Shown here piece after piece: positions 46,305-56,257 of a DNA stretch of 64,000 nucleotides. How positions within the stretch are numbered: position 1 is the stretch's first letter; each line of letters opens with the position of its first letter. The notes below the pieces were generated by a model, which had not been told where the DNA came from, did no database searches, and was given only the letters and a program-made list of their open reading frames with translations. This DNA comes from Vreelandella populi (lineage in GTDB: Bacteria > Pseudomonadota > Gammaproteobacteria > Pseudomonadales > Halomonadaceae): positions 62,001 to 126,000 of the forward strand of contig NZ_RZHE01000002.1 in the NCBI RefSeq assembly GCF_003989825.1, given 5' to 3'. The position numbers were made by a program, and so were the translations under genes.

Positions 46305-47882
46305 ATGGAAGCTAGTGTGAAAGCCTTTTTTGATGAAAAGCCGAACGCCAACGTGGTTAAAGAGCGCGTGACGTTTGGCACCTCCGGCCACCGTGGCCGC
46401 GCCACCGAGCGCACTTTTAACGCATCCCATATCTACGCGATCACTCAGGCCGTGGTGGATTACCGTGCTGAAGCCGGCTATCAAGGCCCGCTTTTCCTCG
46501 GCTTTGATACCCATGCGCTTTCCAGGCCTGCCTGGGAGTGTGCGCTTCAAGTACTGGCTGCCAATAATGTACCGGTGCTGATCGAAAAAGATCACGGCTA
46601 TACCGCGACCCCCTTGGTGAGCCACGCCATTTTGCAGCACAACGCTTCAAGCTCAGCGTTAGCTGATGGGTTGATTATTACACCTTCGCACAACCCGCCT
46701 GAAGATGGGGGCATCAAATACAACCCTTCCCACGGGGGGCCGGCGGATACGGATGCCACTTCCTGGATAGAGCTGCGCGCTAATGCGTATCTGCTGCGCG
46801 AGCTTAACGATGTGTCGCTTGTCTCCAACGAAGAAGCGCTTGCCCACGCACAAGAATACGATTTTACCGCTCACTATGTCGCTGACCTTAATAACGTAGT
46901 GGATATGCAGGTTATTCAGCGCGCAGGTTTAACCTTGGGGGCTGACCCCATGGGCGGTACGGCGCTGCCGGTATGGCAGGCGATTGCGAAGCACTATGAG
47001 CTTGCCCTTGAAGTGGTCAACATTGAGGTTGATGGGGCATTTGCATTTATGCCGCCGGATCACGATGGCAAAATCCGTATGGATTGCTCAAGCTCGGCGG
47101 CAATGGCGAATCTGTTAAACATCAAGGACCGCTTCGATGTAGCGTTTGGCAACGACCCAGACGCCGACCGCCACGGCATAGTGGATGCCAACGGCTTGAT
47201 GAACCCCAACCACTTTTTAGCCGTGTGTATTGATTATCTAATGAGCCATCGGCCTGAGTGGGCGGCGTCGCTTAAAATTGGTAAGACGCTTGTATCCTCT
47301 TCCATGATCGATCGGGTAGTGGCTTCCCACGAGCGCGAGCTTTATGAAGTGCCCGTAGGCTTTAAGTGGTTTGTAGAGGGGCTTCATGAAGGTTGGCTGG
47401 CGTTTGGTGGCGAGGAGAGTGCGGGCGCCAGCCTTCTGACTCGTGATGGGAAGGCGTGGTCGACCGATAAAGATGGCATTGTGCTTTGCCTGCTCGCAGC
47501 CGAAATTCTGGCGGTAACGGGGAAAACACCCAGCACGTATTACCGCGAGTTAACGCAGCGCTTTGGTGAGCCTTTCTATAAGCGCGTGGATACCGCCTGC
47601 ACGCCCGAAGAGAAGGCAGCGTTCAAAAAGCTTGATAGCGAAAGTGTTACTGCCCAGGAATTGGCTGGCGATGCCATTACTGCCGTACTGGTCGCAGCAC
47701 CCGGTAATGGAGCAAGCATTGGGGGGATTAAAGTGACCACAGAAAACGGCTGGTTTGCTGCCCGCCCCAGCGGTACGGAATCGCTTTATAAAGTGTATGC
47801 CGAAAGCTTCAAGGGCCCTGAACATTTAGATGCGTTGATTGAAAGCGCTGGCGCACTGCTTTCAAGCGTATTGAAAGAATAA
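46305..47882 (+). CDS. pgm: Phosphoglucomutase, alpha-D-glucose specific
   Basis: Interconverts glucose-6-P and glucose-1-P, the branch point to UDP- and dTDP-sugars. 525 residues with FGTSGHRG, the phosphoserine loop TPSHNPPEDGG, the metal loop DPDADRHG, the sugar loop GGEESAG and the phosphate-binding RPSGTE. It is about 20 residues shorter at the N-terminus than E. coli Pgm (546); a TAA lies in frame 24 nt upstream, and GGGAG before ATG 46305 supports this start, so the short form is probably real. It supplies GalU and RfbA. Confidence 0.95.
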   Translation: MEASVKAFFDEKPNANVVKERVTFGTSGHRGRATERTFNASHIYAITQAVVDYRAEAGYQGPLFLGFDTHALSRPAWECALQVLAANNVPVLIEKDHGYTATPLVSHAILQHNASSSALADGLIITPSHNPPEDGGIKYNPSHGGPADTDATSWIELRANAYLLRELNDVSLVSNEEALAHAQEYDFTAHYVADLNNVVDMQVIQRAGLTLGADPMGGTALPVWQAIAKHYELALEVVNIEVDGAFAFMPPDHDGKIRMDCSSSAAMANLLNIKDRFDVAFGNDPDADRHGIVDANGLMNPNHFLAVCIDYLMSHRPEWAASLKIGKTLVSSSMIDRVVASHERELYEVPVGFKWFVEGLHEGWLAFGGEESAGASLLTRDGKAWSTDKDGIVLCLLAAEILAVTGKTPSTYYRELTQRFGEPFYKRVDTACTPEEKAAFKKLDSESVTAQELAGDAITAVLVAAPGNGASIGGIKVTTENGWFAARPSGTESLYKVYAESFKGPEHLDALIESAGALLSSVLKE

Positions 47883-48272
47883 TGTATTAATAATCCTTGT
47901 GTCGCTGTACACGCGAGGCCGCCCACGGGGGCTTCGCGTTGCTAGGGTCTGCGGTGTCATTAAAAGGAAGTAATGCGCGCGTATATTGTAATATTTGGTA
48001 ATTAAAAGATACATATGTAACAGTGGTTCGGTTCCAAAGCATCGTGCAGTATTGGGCATTTGCAGAGCGGTTCATGGTGTTATCTCCGGTTTTATGGAGG
48101 GGGACACCGGCTTGCTAATTACGATGCGCTATGTATCTTTAACATTTGTGCCTACGCAGAACTTACTGTTTCGATATATTGTAAAGCTATGTAAACAGTG
48201 TTAGAAAGTGGCGTAAAGATTGCTTTAACCTAATGGTTGAGTCAGTTGGCCTTTGCTTTCAGGGATGAAATT
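47883..48272. other. Intergenic region between pgm and pgi
   Basis: No gene recognised. An imperfect GC-rich hairpin (CGCGAGGCC...GGGGGCTTCGCG, about 47912-47938) follows pgm but lacks a T run. The pgi promoter probably lies in the AT-rich part after 47970; nothing more can be assigned. Confidence 0.4.
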
Positions 48273-49946
48273 ATGAACTCATCAACGCTCTCTCGGTCTC
48301 CCCGCACTTATACGCCGGTTAATGCATTATATGCTCACGCAGAGCAGCTCCAGGCGCACTCTCTGAGCGATTTGCTGGGGTGCGATTCATCATCCGCCCA
48401 GCAGCGCGCGAGCGCATTAGCGTTCACGTTTGGCTCACTGCATGTGGATATCAGCAAACAGCGGATTACCCCCCACACGCTTAAGTTATTGATTGATTGG
48501 GCACATAGTTGCGGGCTGCAAGAAAAGCGTCAGGCACTTTTTTCAGGGCAGAAGGTAAATACCTCTGAACGTCGCGAAGCGCTTCATATGGCTGCCCGCT
48601 GGCCTAAACATAAAACGCCGCCGAAAGGCATGGAAGCAGCGGCCGCGTTTTGCCAGCAGCAACAGTTACGCTTAGCCGACATGGTCTCGCGTGTCCACGA
48701 AGGGCGCTGGTTTGGGGCAACAGGGCAGGCCATTACCGATGTGGTGCATATTGGTGTGGGTGGCTCTGATTTAGGGCCAAAACTGATCAGTGAAGCGCTG
48801 GCTGATCGCCCAAGTCATCAAAAACTCAGTGTCCATTACGTTTCTACCATGGACGGCGCCCAGCTCTTGCCGTTGATGGAGTGCTTAAACCCGGCCACTA
48901 CACTTCTGGTATTAGCCTCCAAGTCCTTTACCACCGCTGATACCCAATTTAACGTGCGAACGGCGCTTGCTTGGCTAAGCGAAGCGTTGGAAATAGATAT
49001 ATCCACTATCTGCCATCACCAGCTGGTTGGCGTGTCCTCCAAGCCTGAAAAAATGACCGAATTCGGCATTCCTAAAGCTCATCAGTTGGTATTCAAGGAC
49101 TGGATTGGCGGGCGTTTCTCGCTTTGGACGCCCATTGGGGTAAGCGTGGCCATGCAACTGGGCATGGAGCAGTTCAACGCCCTGTTAGCGGGTGCCCATG
49201 ACATGGATCAGCACTTCCTGGATGCCCCGCTTGAGGAGAATCTACCTACCTTGCTGGCACTGGTGGGTGCCTGGAACTGCCAATTTTTGAATATTCCGAC
49301 CCATGCGGTACTTCCCTATGATGGTCGATTGAAGAGTTTGGCTGCGTATTTGCAGCAGCTGGAGATGGAATCCAACGGTAAAAGTGTGGGTCTGGACGGG
49401 CGCTCCGTTAACCATGCCACGTGCCCTATTATGTGGGGAGATGTGGGGCCCAACGCGCAGCATGCGTTCTATCAGCTGCTGCACCAGGGTGGGCATACAG
49501 TAAGCGCTGACTTCGTGGCCGTTGCCAAGCGTGACGTTGTGGCGACCGATGAAGTAAGTAGTGCGCTATGTGCTCAAGAGCAGTTGACGCTTGCCAACTG
49601 CCTGGCGCAATCGCAGCTTTTCGCGCTGGGCGATGATGCCATTCCTGCCTCTCTTCGTGGTCATATGGCACAAGGGTATCGTGGTAACCATCCCAATTCG
49701 CTACTGTTGCTTAAAGAGCTGGACGCGTGGGGCATCGGGGCGTTGTTGGCGCTTTATGAGCACAAGGTGTTCGTACAATCGGTGCTTTGGAACCTTAACC
49801 CTTTTGATCAACCAGGGGTGGAACTTGGCAAGCAATTGGCCACCAGCCTCTATGAAATGCTTGCAGGCGAAACGCTTGGCCATAACAATGTAAAAGATCC
49901 CAGTACAGAACAGCTGCTGTGTAAGATTAACGAGTGGCGCCAGTAA
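48273..49946 (+). CDS. pgi: Glucose-6-phosphate isomerase
   Basis: Interconverts glucose-6-P and fructose-6-P in the cytoplasm. 557 residues, near the E. coli length (549). Motifs VGVGGSDLGPKLISEAL, LASKSFTTADT, DWIGGRFSLWTPIG and the catalytic Glu region MESNGKSV are present. ATG 48273 follows CAGGGA at good spacing; a TTG at 48237 would add 12 atypical residues. It is 24 bp upstream of galU, so the two form an operon supplying UDP-glucose. Confidence 0.96.
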   Translation: MNSSTLSRSPRTYTPVNALYAHAEQLQAHSLSDLLGCDSSSAQQRASALAFTFGSLHVDISKQRITPHTLKLLIDWAHSCGLQEKRQALFSGQKVNTSERREALHMAARWPKHKTPPKGMEAAAAFCQQQQLRLADMVSRVHEGRWFGATGQAITDVVHIGVGGSDLGPKLISEALADRPSHQKLSVHYVSTMDGAQLLPLMECLNPATTLLVLASKSFTTADTQFNVRTALAWLSEALEIDISTICHHQLVGVSSKPEKMTEFGIPKAHQLVFKDWIGGRFSLWTPIGVSVAMQLGMEQFNALLAGAHDMDQHFLDAPLEENLPTLLALVGAWNCQFLNIPTHAVLPYDGRLKSLAAYLQQLEMESNGKSVGLDGRSVNHATCPIMWGDVGPNAQHAFYQLLHQGGHTVSADFVAVAKRDVVATDEVSSALCAQEQLTLANCLAQSQLFALGDDAIPASLRGHMAQGYRGNHPNSLLLLKELDAWGIGALLALYEHKVFVQSVLWNLNPFDQPGVELGKQLATSLYEMLAGETLGHNNVKDPSTEQLLCKINEWRQ

Positions 49947-49970
49947 CGTAACGAAATAAGGAAGCAAGGA

Positions 49971-50825
49971 ATGACCCAAGTACGCAAAGCGATTATTCCA
50001 GTCGCCGGTTTTGGTACGCGGTTATTGCCGATCAGTAAGGCAATTCCCAAGGAAATGGTGCCTGTCGTTGACCGCCCGCTTATTCAGCATGTGGTAGAAG
50101 AGGCATTGGCAGCTGGTATTAATGAAATTGTGCTGGTGACTCGTACAGGGAAATCGGCAATTGAAGATCATTTTGATGCCCATGCCGAGCTTGAAGATTC
50201 ACTGGCCAGTAAAGGCAAAGACGCCTTGCTGGCAACGCTTGCAGCTATTGCCCCGCCAGAGCTCAAAATTACCAGTGTTCGTCAGCCTAATGCCCAGGGC
50301 CTGGGTCATGCCGTTTTCTGTGCCGCGCATTTGCTGGGTAAAGACGAGCCCTTTGCGGTAATTCTGCCGGATGTACTGGTGAAGCCTCAGGCTAACGGTA
50401 ATACGTGTGACCTAGGCCGTATGGTGGAGCTTTGGAACGCCAGCAATGCCGCGCAAATTATGGTGGAAGCGGTGCCTCAAGAAGAGGTTTACCGGTATGG
50501 CATTGTGGATTGCGACGAGCCCAGCGCAGGCGAAAGTGCCGATATGCGCGGCGTCGTTGAAAAACCCAAGCCCGAAGAAGCGCCTTCGCGGTTGTCGGTC
50601 ATTGGCCGCTACATTCTACCGTACCGGATTATGGAGCTTCTGCGTGACCAGCCCCCCGGTGCCGGCAATGAAATTCAGCTGACCGATGCGATTGACCGCT
50701 TGATGCAGGAAGGCCAGCAGGTTCAGGCCTTCCGTATGCAAGGGCGCACCTTTGACTGCGGCCATATTGAAGGCTGGCTGCAGGCGAATAATACCCTGGC
50801 GCGTGAGGCTGGGTATAATCTCTAA
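49971..50825 (+). CDS. galU: UTP-glucose-1-phosphate uridylyltransferase
   Basis: Makes UDP-glucose from UTP and glucose-1-P. 284 residues with the pyrophosphorylase loop GFGTRLLPISKAIPKEM, TRTGKSAIEDHFD, LPDVLV and GRYILP. AAGGA precedes the ATG. It is coupled to pgi by close spacing and followed by a strong terminator. With GalE it feeds UDP-Glc/UDP-Gal to the capsule glycosyltransferases. Confidence 0.96.
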   Translation: MTQVRKAIIPVAGFGTRLLPISKAIPKEMVPVVDRPLIQHVVEEALAAGINEIVLVTRTGKSAIEDHFDAHAELEDSLASKGKDALLATLAAIAPPELKITSVRQPNAQGLGHAVFCAAHLLGKDEPFAVILPDVLVKPQANGNTCDLGRMVELWNASNAAQIMVEAVPQEEVYRYGIVDCDEPSAGESADMRGVVEKPKPEEAPSRLSVIGRYILPYRIMELLRDQPPGAGNEIQLTDAIDRLMQEGQQVQAFRMQGRTFDCGHIEGWLQANNTLAREAGYNL

Positions 50826-50846
50826 GAGCTGCCCGGTAGTGTGACC

Positions 50847-50882
50847 AAGAAGCCGCCTGCGTAGGCGGCTTCTTGCTTTTTT
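50847..50882 (+). terminator. Rho-independent terminator of pgi-galU
   Basis: AAGAAGCCGCCT and AGGCGGCTTCTT form a perfect 12-bp stem with a GCGT loop, followed by GC and six T. Confidence 0.93.
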
Positions 50883-50909
50883 AAACATCGCTTTGACGTT
50901 AGGGATTTT

Positions 50910-51668
50910 ATGGATTACTTGCTGGCCCAGGTGCTGGATATTGCTCGCGAGGCGGGTGAGGCAATCCTGCGTATCTATGCCCAGGACTTCGAGGTTGATA
51001 TCAAGGCTGATAACAGCCCGGTAACCACTGCGGATAATGCAGCAAATCAAGTTATTCTAGATGGGCTCAAAGCGCTTCCAGAGTCGATTCCTATTCTTTC
51101 TGAAGAAGGGGGTGAGAGTTTTGCAGGCCCTGACGCTCAAGGGCGTTACTGGCTGGTTGACCCGCTCGATGGCACGAAAGAGTTCGTGAAGCGTAACGAT
51201 GAATTCACCGTAAATATCGCACTTATTGAGAACGGTAAACCGATACTGGGCGTCGTGCTGGCGCCGGTATTCAACGTGGCGTATATCGCAGCCAACGGGA
51301 TAGGAGCTTTCAGGGTTGATGAGTACGGACGACAGGCTATTCATGTTGCCGGTAAACCAGATAAGGGAAATCACTGGCGTGTGATGGGTAGCCGTTACCA
51401 TGCCAACGCCTATCTGGAGAGCTGGTTAAAGCAATTAGGCCCGCATGAGACGCGACTCGTGGGCAGCTCGTTGAAGTTTGGCCTCATCGCCGAAGGAAGT
51501 GCCGATGTGTATCCACGTTTAGGCCCCACCAGCCTGTGGGATACCGCCGCCGCCCAAGCAGTGGTTGAGCAAGCGGGCGGGAGAGTGGTGACCATGGCCG
51601 GCACGCCATTAAGCTATGCTAACCCTGCTAAAACCCTTAACCCTAATTTTGTTGCATGGGGGCATTAA
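50910..51668 (+). CDS. cysQ: 3'(2'),5'-bisphosphate nucleotidase (second CysQ paralogue)
   Basis: A 252-residue PAP phosphatase-like protein, clearly paralogous to the one at 45162. Shared blocks are YWLVDPLDGTKEF, FTVNIALIE, PRLGPT and LWDTAAAQAV, with divergent N-termini. All metal-ligand motifs (LSEEGG, DPLDGT, WDTAAA) are kept, so it is probably active. It stands alone after the galU terminator and is followed by a REP array. Two copies in 6 kb suggest high PAP turnover or a different substrate (for example inositol-like phosphates). Confidence 0.93.
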   Translation: MDYLLAQVLDIAREAGEAILRIYAQDFEVDIKADNSPVTTADNAANQVILDGLKALPESIPILSEEGGESFAGPDAQGRYWLVDPLDGTKEFVKRNDEFTVNIALIENGKPILGVVLAPVFNVAYIAANGIGAFRVDEYGRQAIHVAGKPDKGNHWRVMGSRYHANAYLESWLKQLGPHETRLVGSSLKFGLIAEGSADVYPRLGPTSLWDTAAAQAVVEQAGGRVVTMAGTPLSYANPAKTLNPNFVAWGH

Positions 51669-51699
51669 CACCGCAAATGTCCCTCGGAGTGATATTCAC

Positions 51700-52395
51700 G
51701 TAGCGCGTGGTAAGCCGCCAGGCGCACCCGAGGGAGCAGTGCGCCAGCGCTGCCGGGTTTGATGGTGAAGCGCAAAAGCCCAGTTTCGGTGGCGCGGCCA
51801 GGGCGGCTTAACAGCCGCCTTCCGTGGGTGCCTTATTTGCTCGTACCTCGCAAAACGTTACCACGCGCTACAGGTTCTTCGCCGGATTCCAGCCTGGTGA
51901 TACATATGTAGCGCGTGGTAAGCGCCAGCGCACCCGCGGGGGCAGCGCATAGCGGTGCTGGGGTTAGGTGGAGCGGCACAAAAGCATGCATTGGGTGGCT
52001 CGGCCAGGGCGGCTTGCCGCCGCCTCCCGCGGGTGCCTCATGCGCTCGTGCCTCGCGATTCGTTACCACGCGCTACGGGTATTCGAGTCAGGTGCCATAC
52101 CCGTAGCGCGTGGTAAGCCGCTAGGCGCACCCGCGGGAGCAGCGCACAGCGGTGCTGGGGTTAGGTGGAGCGGCACAAAAGCATGCGCTGGGTGGCACGG
52201 CCAGGGCGGCTTGGCGCCGCCTCCCGCGGGTGCCTCATGCGCTCGTGCCTCGCGATTCGTTACCGCGCGCTACGTGTGTTTGAATCAGGTGCCATACCCG
52301 TAGCGCGTGGTAAGCCGCCAGGCGCACCCGCGGGAGCAGCGCGCCAGCGCTGCCGGGGTTAGGTGATGTGGTGCATAAGCATGCATGGCACGGCC
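51700..52395 (+). repeat. BIME array: three paired-REP elements and a terminal solo REP
   Basis: Paired elements at 51700-51871, 51908-52076 and 52103-52273, then a type 1 half-element at about 52300-52395. Each starts GTAGCGCGTGGTAAG and ends TTACCACGCGCTAC (third copy has one change), with internal hairpins of the GCAGCGC...GCGCTGC and GGCGGCTT...AGCCGCC kind, well formed in some copies only. Spacers are 26-36 bp and the last two share the ending TCAGGTGCCATACCC, so the real tandem unit is about 195 bp. It runs up to the 3' end of the RAYT gene. Confidence 0.92.
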
Positions 52396-52433
52396 GGGTG
52401 CTCCAACGTAATACGATTCACCCTAACGTGATG

Positions 52434-52943
52434 CTATTCCCAATCCATCTGGGCAACGTCTGGCGCGTTCTGTTGACCCCATTCCTTGTCATACCATCCT
52501 TTCTCCACGCACTGATGAAAGCTTGACCACTTCCATTCGCCTGGCGCTTTGGCCCAGCCATGTTTTACCGGGTTGTAGTGAATGTAATCAACATGCTGCT
52601 GCCAGTCGTTTTCATCGCGAATGACATGCTCCCAGAACCCGCGTTGCCAGATGCTTTGGCTACCTGGGGGAAGGAGAAACTCTTTCGATGCGTATTTTTT
52701 GATATCTCTCCAACGCGATGAATAATCCGTATCGCTTTCTGGCAGGGTCCAAATGCAATGAAGATGATCGGGAAGCAGTACAAACGCGTCCATAGTGAAG
52801 GGCTGCTCGTCGCGTACTCGGCGAAAGGCGCGACCAAGGGTGTTGACGTTTAAGGGGTCAGCAAGCAGTGGTTGGCGGGCATAGGTAACAACGGTAAAGA
52901 AGTAGGTACCTCCGGGAATATGTGCTCTTCGATACGTCGCCAT
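52434..52943 (-). CDS. REP-associated tyrosine transposase (RAYT)
   Basis: A 169-residue Y1-type HUH nuclease. The metal-binding HUH motif is in LPDHLHCIWTLP (His60, His62), and the catalytic Tyr is probably Tyr120 in VDYIHYNPVKHG. GGTYFFTVVTY at the N-terminus is the usual first strand. RAYTs cut single-stranded REP DNA next to a conserved GTAG. The repeats here begin with GTAG, and an array abuts the 3' end of this gene, so this is the likely enzyme for the elements. It looks intact. It is related to IS200/IS605 TnpA but is a single-copy chromosomal gene. Confidence 0.93.
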   Translation of the reverse strand: MATYRRAHIPGGTYFFTVVTYARQPLLADPLNVNTLGRAFRRVRDEQPFTMDAFVLLPDHLHCIWTLPESDTDYSSRWRDIKKYASKEFLLPPGSQSIWQRGFWEHVIRDENDWQQHVDYIHYNPVKHGWAKAPGEWKWSSFHQCVEKGWYDKEWGQQNAPDVAQMDWE

Positions 52944-53112
52944 CGCTGCCTCTTTTCATAAATATCAGGTATGTTGAGGCTTCAGGATAATGGTTTACGA
53001 AGGATACTTCATCTTTACGGGCATGCGCAGTGGGCTGGATAGTGGGGCTGGGCGGCTTAACGCCGCCACTCGCGGAAACAGCACGCATAGCGCTGCTCGG
53101 GTTAGATAACGC

Positions 53113-53526
53113 TTAACGATGAAACTGCTTTTCGCGTTCGGGTTGCCAAAGTATGGCGTCAACGCGTAGCTGTACGACCGCGTTATTGGGGATAGGCCAG
53201 TGAATGACATCGCCGATCTTGAGGCCAATCAAGCCTGCGCCAATCGGCGCCATGACAGAGATGGCATCTTCGACAGAGTCCATCGCATGCGGGTACACCA
53301 GCGTACGAATCATCTGACGCCCGCGTGTCAGGTCGGTAAAGCGAATCTGGCTATTCATGCTCACGACGTTATCCGGAATCAGCTCCGGGTCAATCACTTC
53401 GCCACGCATCAGCTCTTCTTCGAGCAGTTCGGCTACGGCCAGCTCTTTGTCCGTCGCGTTATCGATCAAACGCTGCAGGCGTTCGGCATCGAGACGGTTA
53501 ATAATGATCGGAGGACGCTGCTCCAT
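53113..53526 (-). CDS. rnk: Regulator of nucleoside diphosphate kinase
   Basis: A 137-residue GreA/GreB-like protein that lacks a long coiled coil. PPIIINRLDAERLQRL at the start, then the C-terminal FKBP-like Gre domain with VVSMNSQIRF, TLVYPHAM, SVMAPIGAGLIGLKIGD, matches Rnk (136 residues in E. coli). Rnk binds RNA polymerase and competes with Gre factors. It is preceded by an AT-rich upstream region and a GGAG-type ribosome site. It has no evident link to the capsule genes. Confidence 0.93.
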   Translation of the reverse strand: MEQRPPIIINRLDAERLQRLIDNATDKELAVAELLEEELMRGEVIDPELIPDNVVSMNSQIRFTDLTRGRQMIRTLVYPHAMDSVEDAISVMAPIGAGLIGLKIGDVIHWPIPNNAVVQLRVDAILWQPEREKQFHR

Positions 53527-53603
53527 TTTTACTCTCCTTAGAAAGCAATAAAATCAAACATATACTTTGATTAAATGATAAATAAACGGTTTTTGTACCT
53601 ACC

Positions 53604-53638
53604 AATAAAAACAGCCCTCCCCAGAAGGGAGGACTGTT
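53604..53638 (-). terminator. Rho-independent terminator of gdhA (minus strand)
   Basis: A 12-bp stem with one mismatch (AACAGTCCTCCC / GGGAGGGCTGTT on the minus strand), a 5-nt loop and a following TTTTATT. It ends the leftward gdhA transcript 40 bp after the stop. Confidence 0.85.
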
Positions 53639-53677
53639 CGCCAAGGCCAGTGTAAGCGATCTGTCATTGGAAGGCGA

Positions 53678-55288
<1,611 letters not shown>

Positions 55289-56237
55289 GTAGCGCGTGGT
55301 AAGCGCCAGCGCACCCGCGGGAGCAGCGCGGTTAGCGCTGCCGGAGTTGGGTGGTGGGATGCAATCATAGATAGGTGGCGCGGCCGGGGCGGCTTGGCAA
55401 CCGCCTCCCGCGGGTGCCTCATGCGCTCGTGCCTCGCGATTCGTTACCACGCGCTACAGGTTCGAATCAGGTGCTATACCCGTAGCGCGTGGTAAGCGCC
55501 AGCGCACCCGCGGGAGCAGCGCGGCTAGCGCTGCTGGGGTTGGGTAGTGGGGCGCAAAAACACGGTTTCAGTGGCACGGCCGGGGCGGCTTGGCAGCCGC
55601 CTCCCGCAGGTGCCTCATGCGCTCGTGCCTCGCGATTCGTTACCACGCGCTACAGGTTCGAATCAGGTGCCATACCCGTAGCGCGTGGTAAGCGCCAGCG
55701 CACCCGCGGGAGCAGCGCGGCTAGCGCTGCTGGGGTTGGGTAGTGGGGCGCAAAAACACGGTTTCAGTGGCACGGCCGGGGCGGCTTGGCAGCCGCCTCC
55801 CGCAGGTGCCTCATGCGCTCGTGCCTCGCGATTCGTTACCACGCGCTACGTGTGTTCGAACCAAGTGCCATACCCGTAGCGCGTGGTAAGCGACAGCGCA
55901 CCCGCGGATGCAGCGCGGCTAGCGCTGCCGGGGTTGGGTGGTGGGGCGCAAAAGCACGGTTTTGGTGGCACGGCCGGGCGGCTTGGCAACCGCCTCCCGC
56001 GGGTGCCTCATGCATTCGTGCCTCGCGATTCGTTACCACGCGCTACAGGGAATCAGGTGCCATACCCGTAGCGCGTGGTAAGCGACAGCGCACCCGCGGA
56101 AGCAGCGCGGTTAGCGCTGCCGGGGTTAAGTGGTGGGGCGCAAAAGCACGGTTTCGGTGGCACGGCCGGGCGGCTTGGCAGCCGCCTCCCCGGGTGCCTC
56201 ATGCGCTCGTGCCTCGCGATTCGTTACCACGCGCTAC
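55289..56237 (+). repeat. Tandem BIME array of five paired-REP elements
   Basis: Units at 55289-55457, 55482-55653, 55678-55849, 55876-56046 and 56068-56237, each 169-172 bp. Each is bounded by GTAGCGCGTGGTAA and the exact reverse complement TTACCACGCGCTAC. Inner hairpins are AGCAGCGC...GCGCTGC and GGCGGCTT...(A/C)CCGCC. Spacers (21-26 bp) end in the same CAGGTGC-ATACCC-like word, giving a 192-198 bp period. Units 2 and 3 appear identical along their length, so one duplication is very recent. It lies between gdhA's promoter and the 3' end of ggt. Confidence 0.93.
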
Positions 56238-56257
56238 GAAGGCACGTGGCAAGTAAA

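Noticed and set aside
51833..52362. Several ORFs of 60-110 codons rich in Ala/Arg/Pro within the repeats
   Set aside because: They are translations of the BIME units; the same peptides recur in each unit and at 25.2-25.8 and 55.2-56.3 kb, with no ribosome sites.
55458..55481. GGTTCGAATC in the BIME spacer, like a tRNA T-loop
   Set aside because: No acceptor, D or anticodon arms can be built around it; it recurs only as part of the repeat spacer.
55289..56237. CRISPR array
   Set aside because: Repeats are about 170 bp, bounded by inverted repeats, and the spacers are alike and not unique; no cas genes are present.
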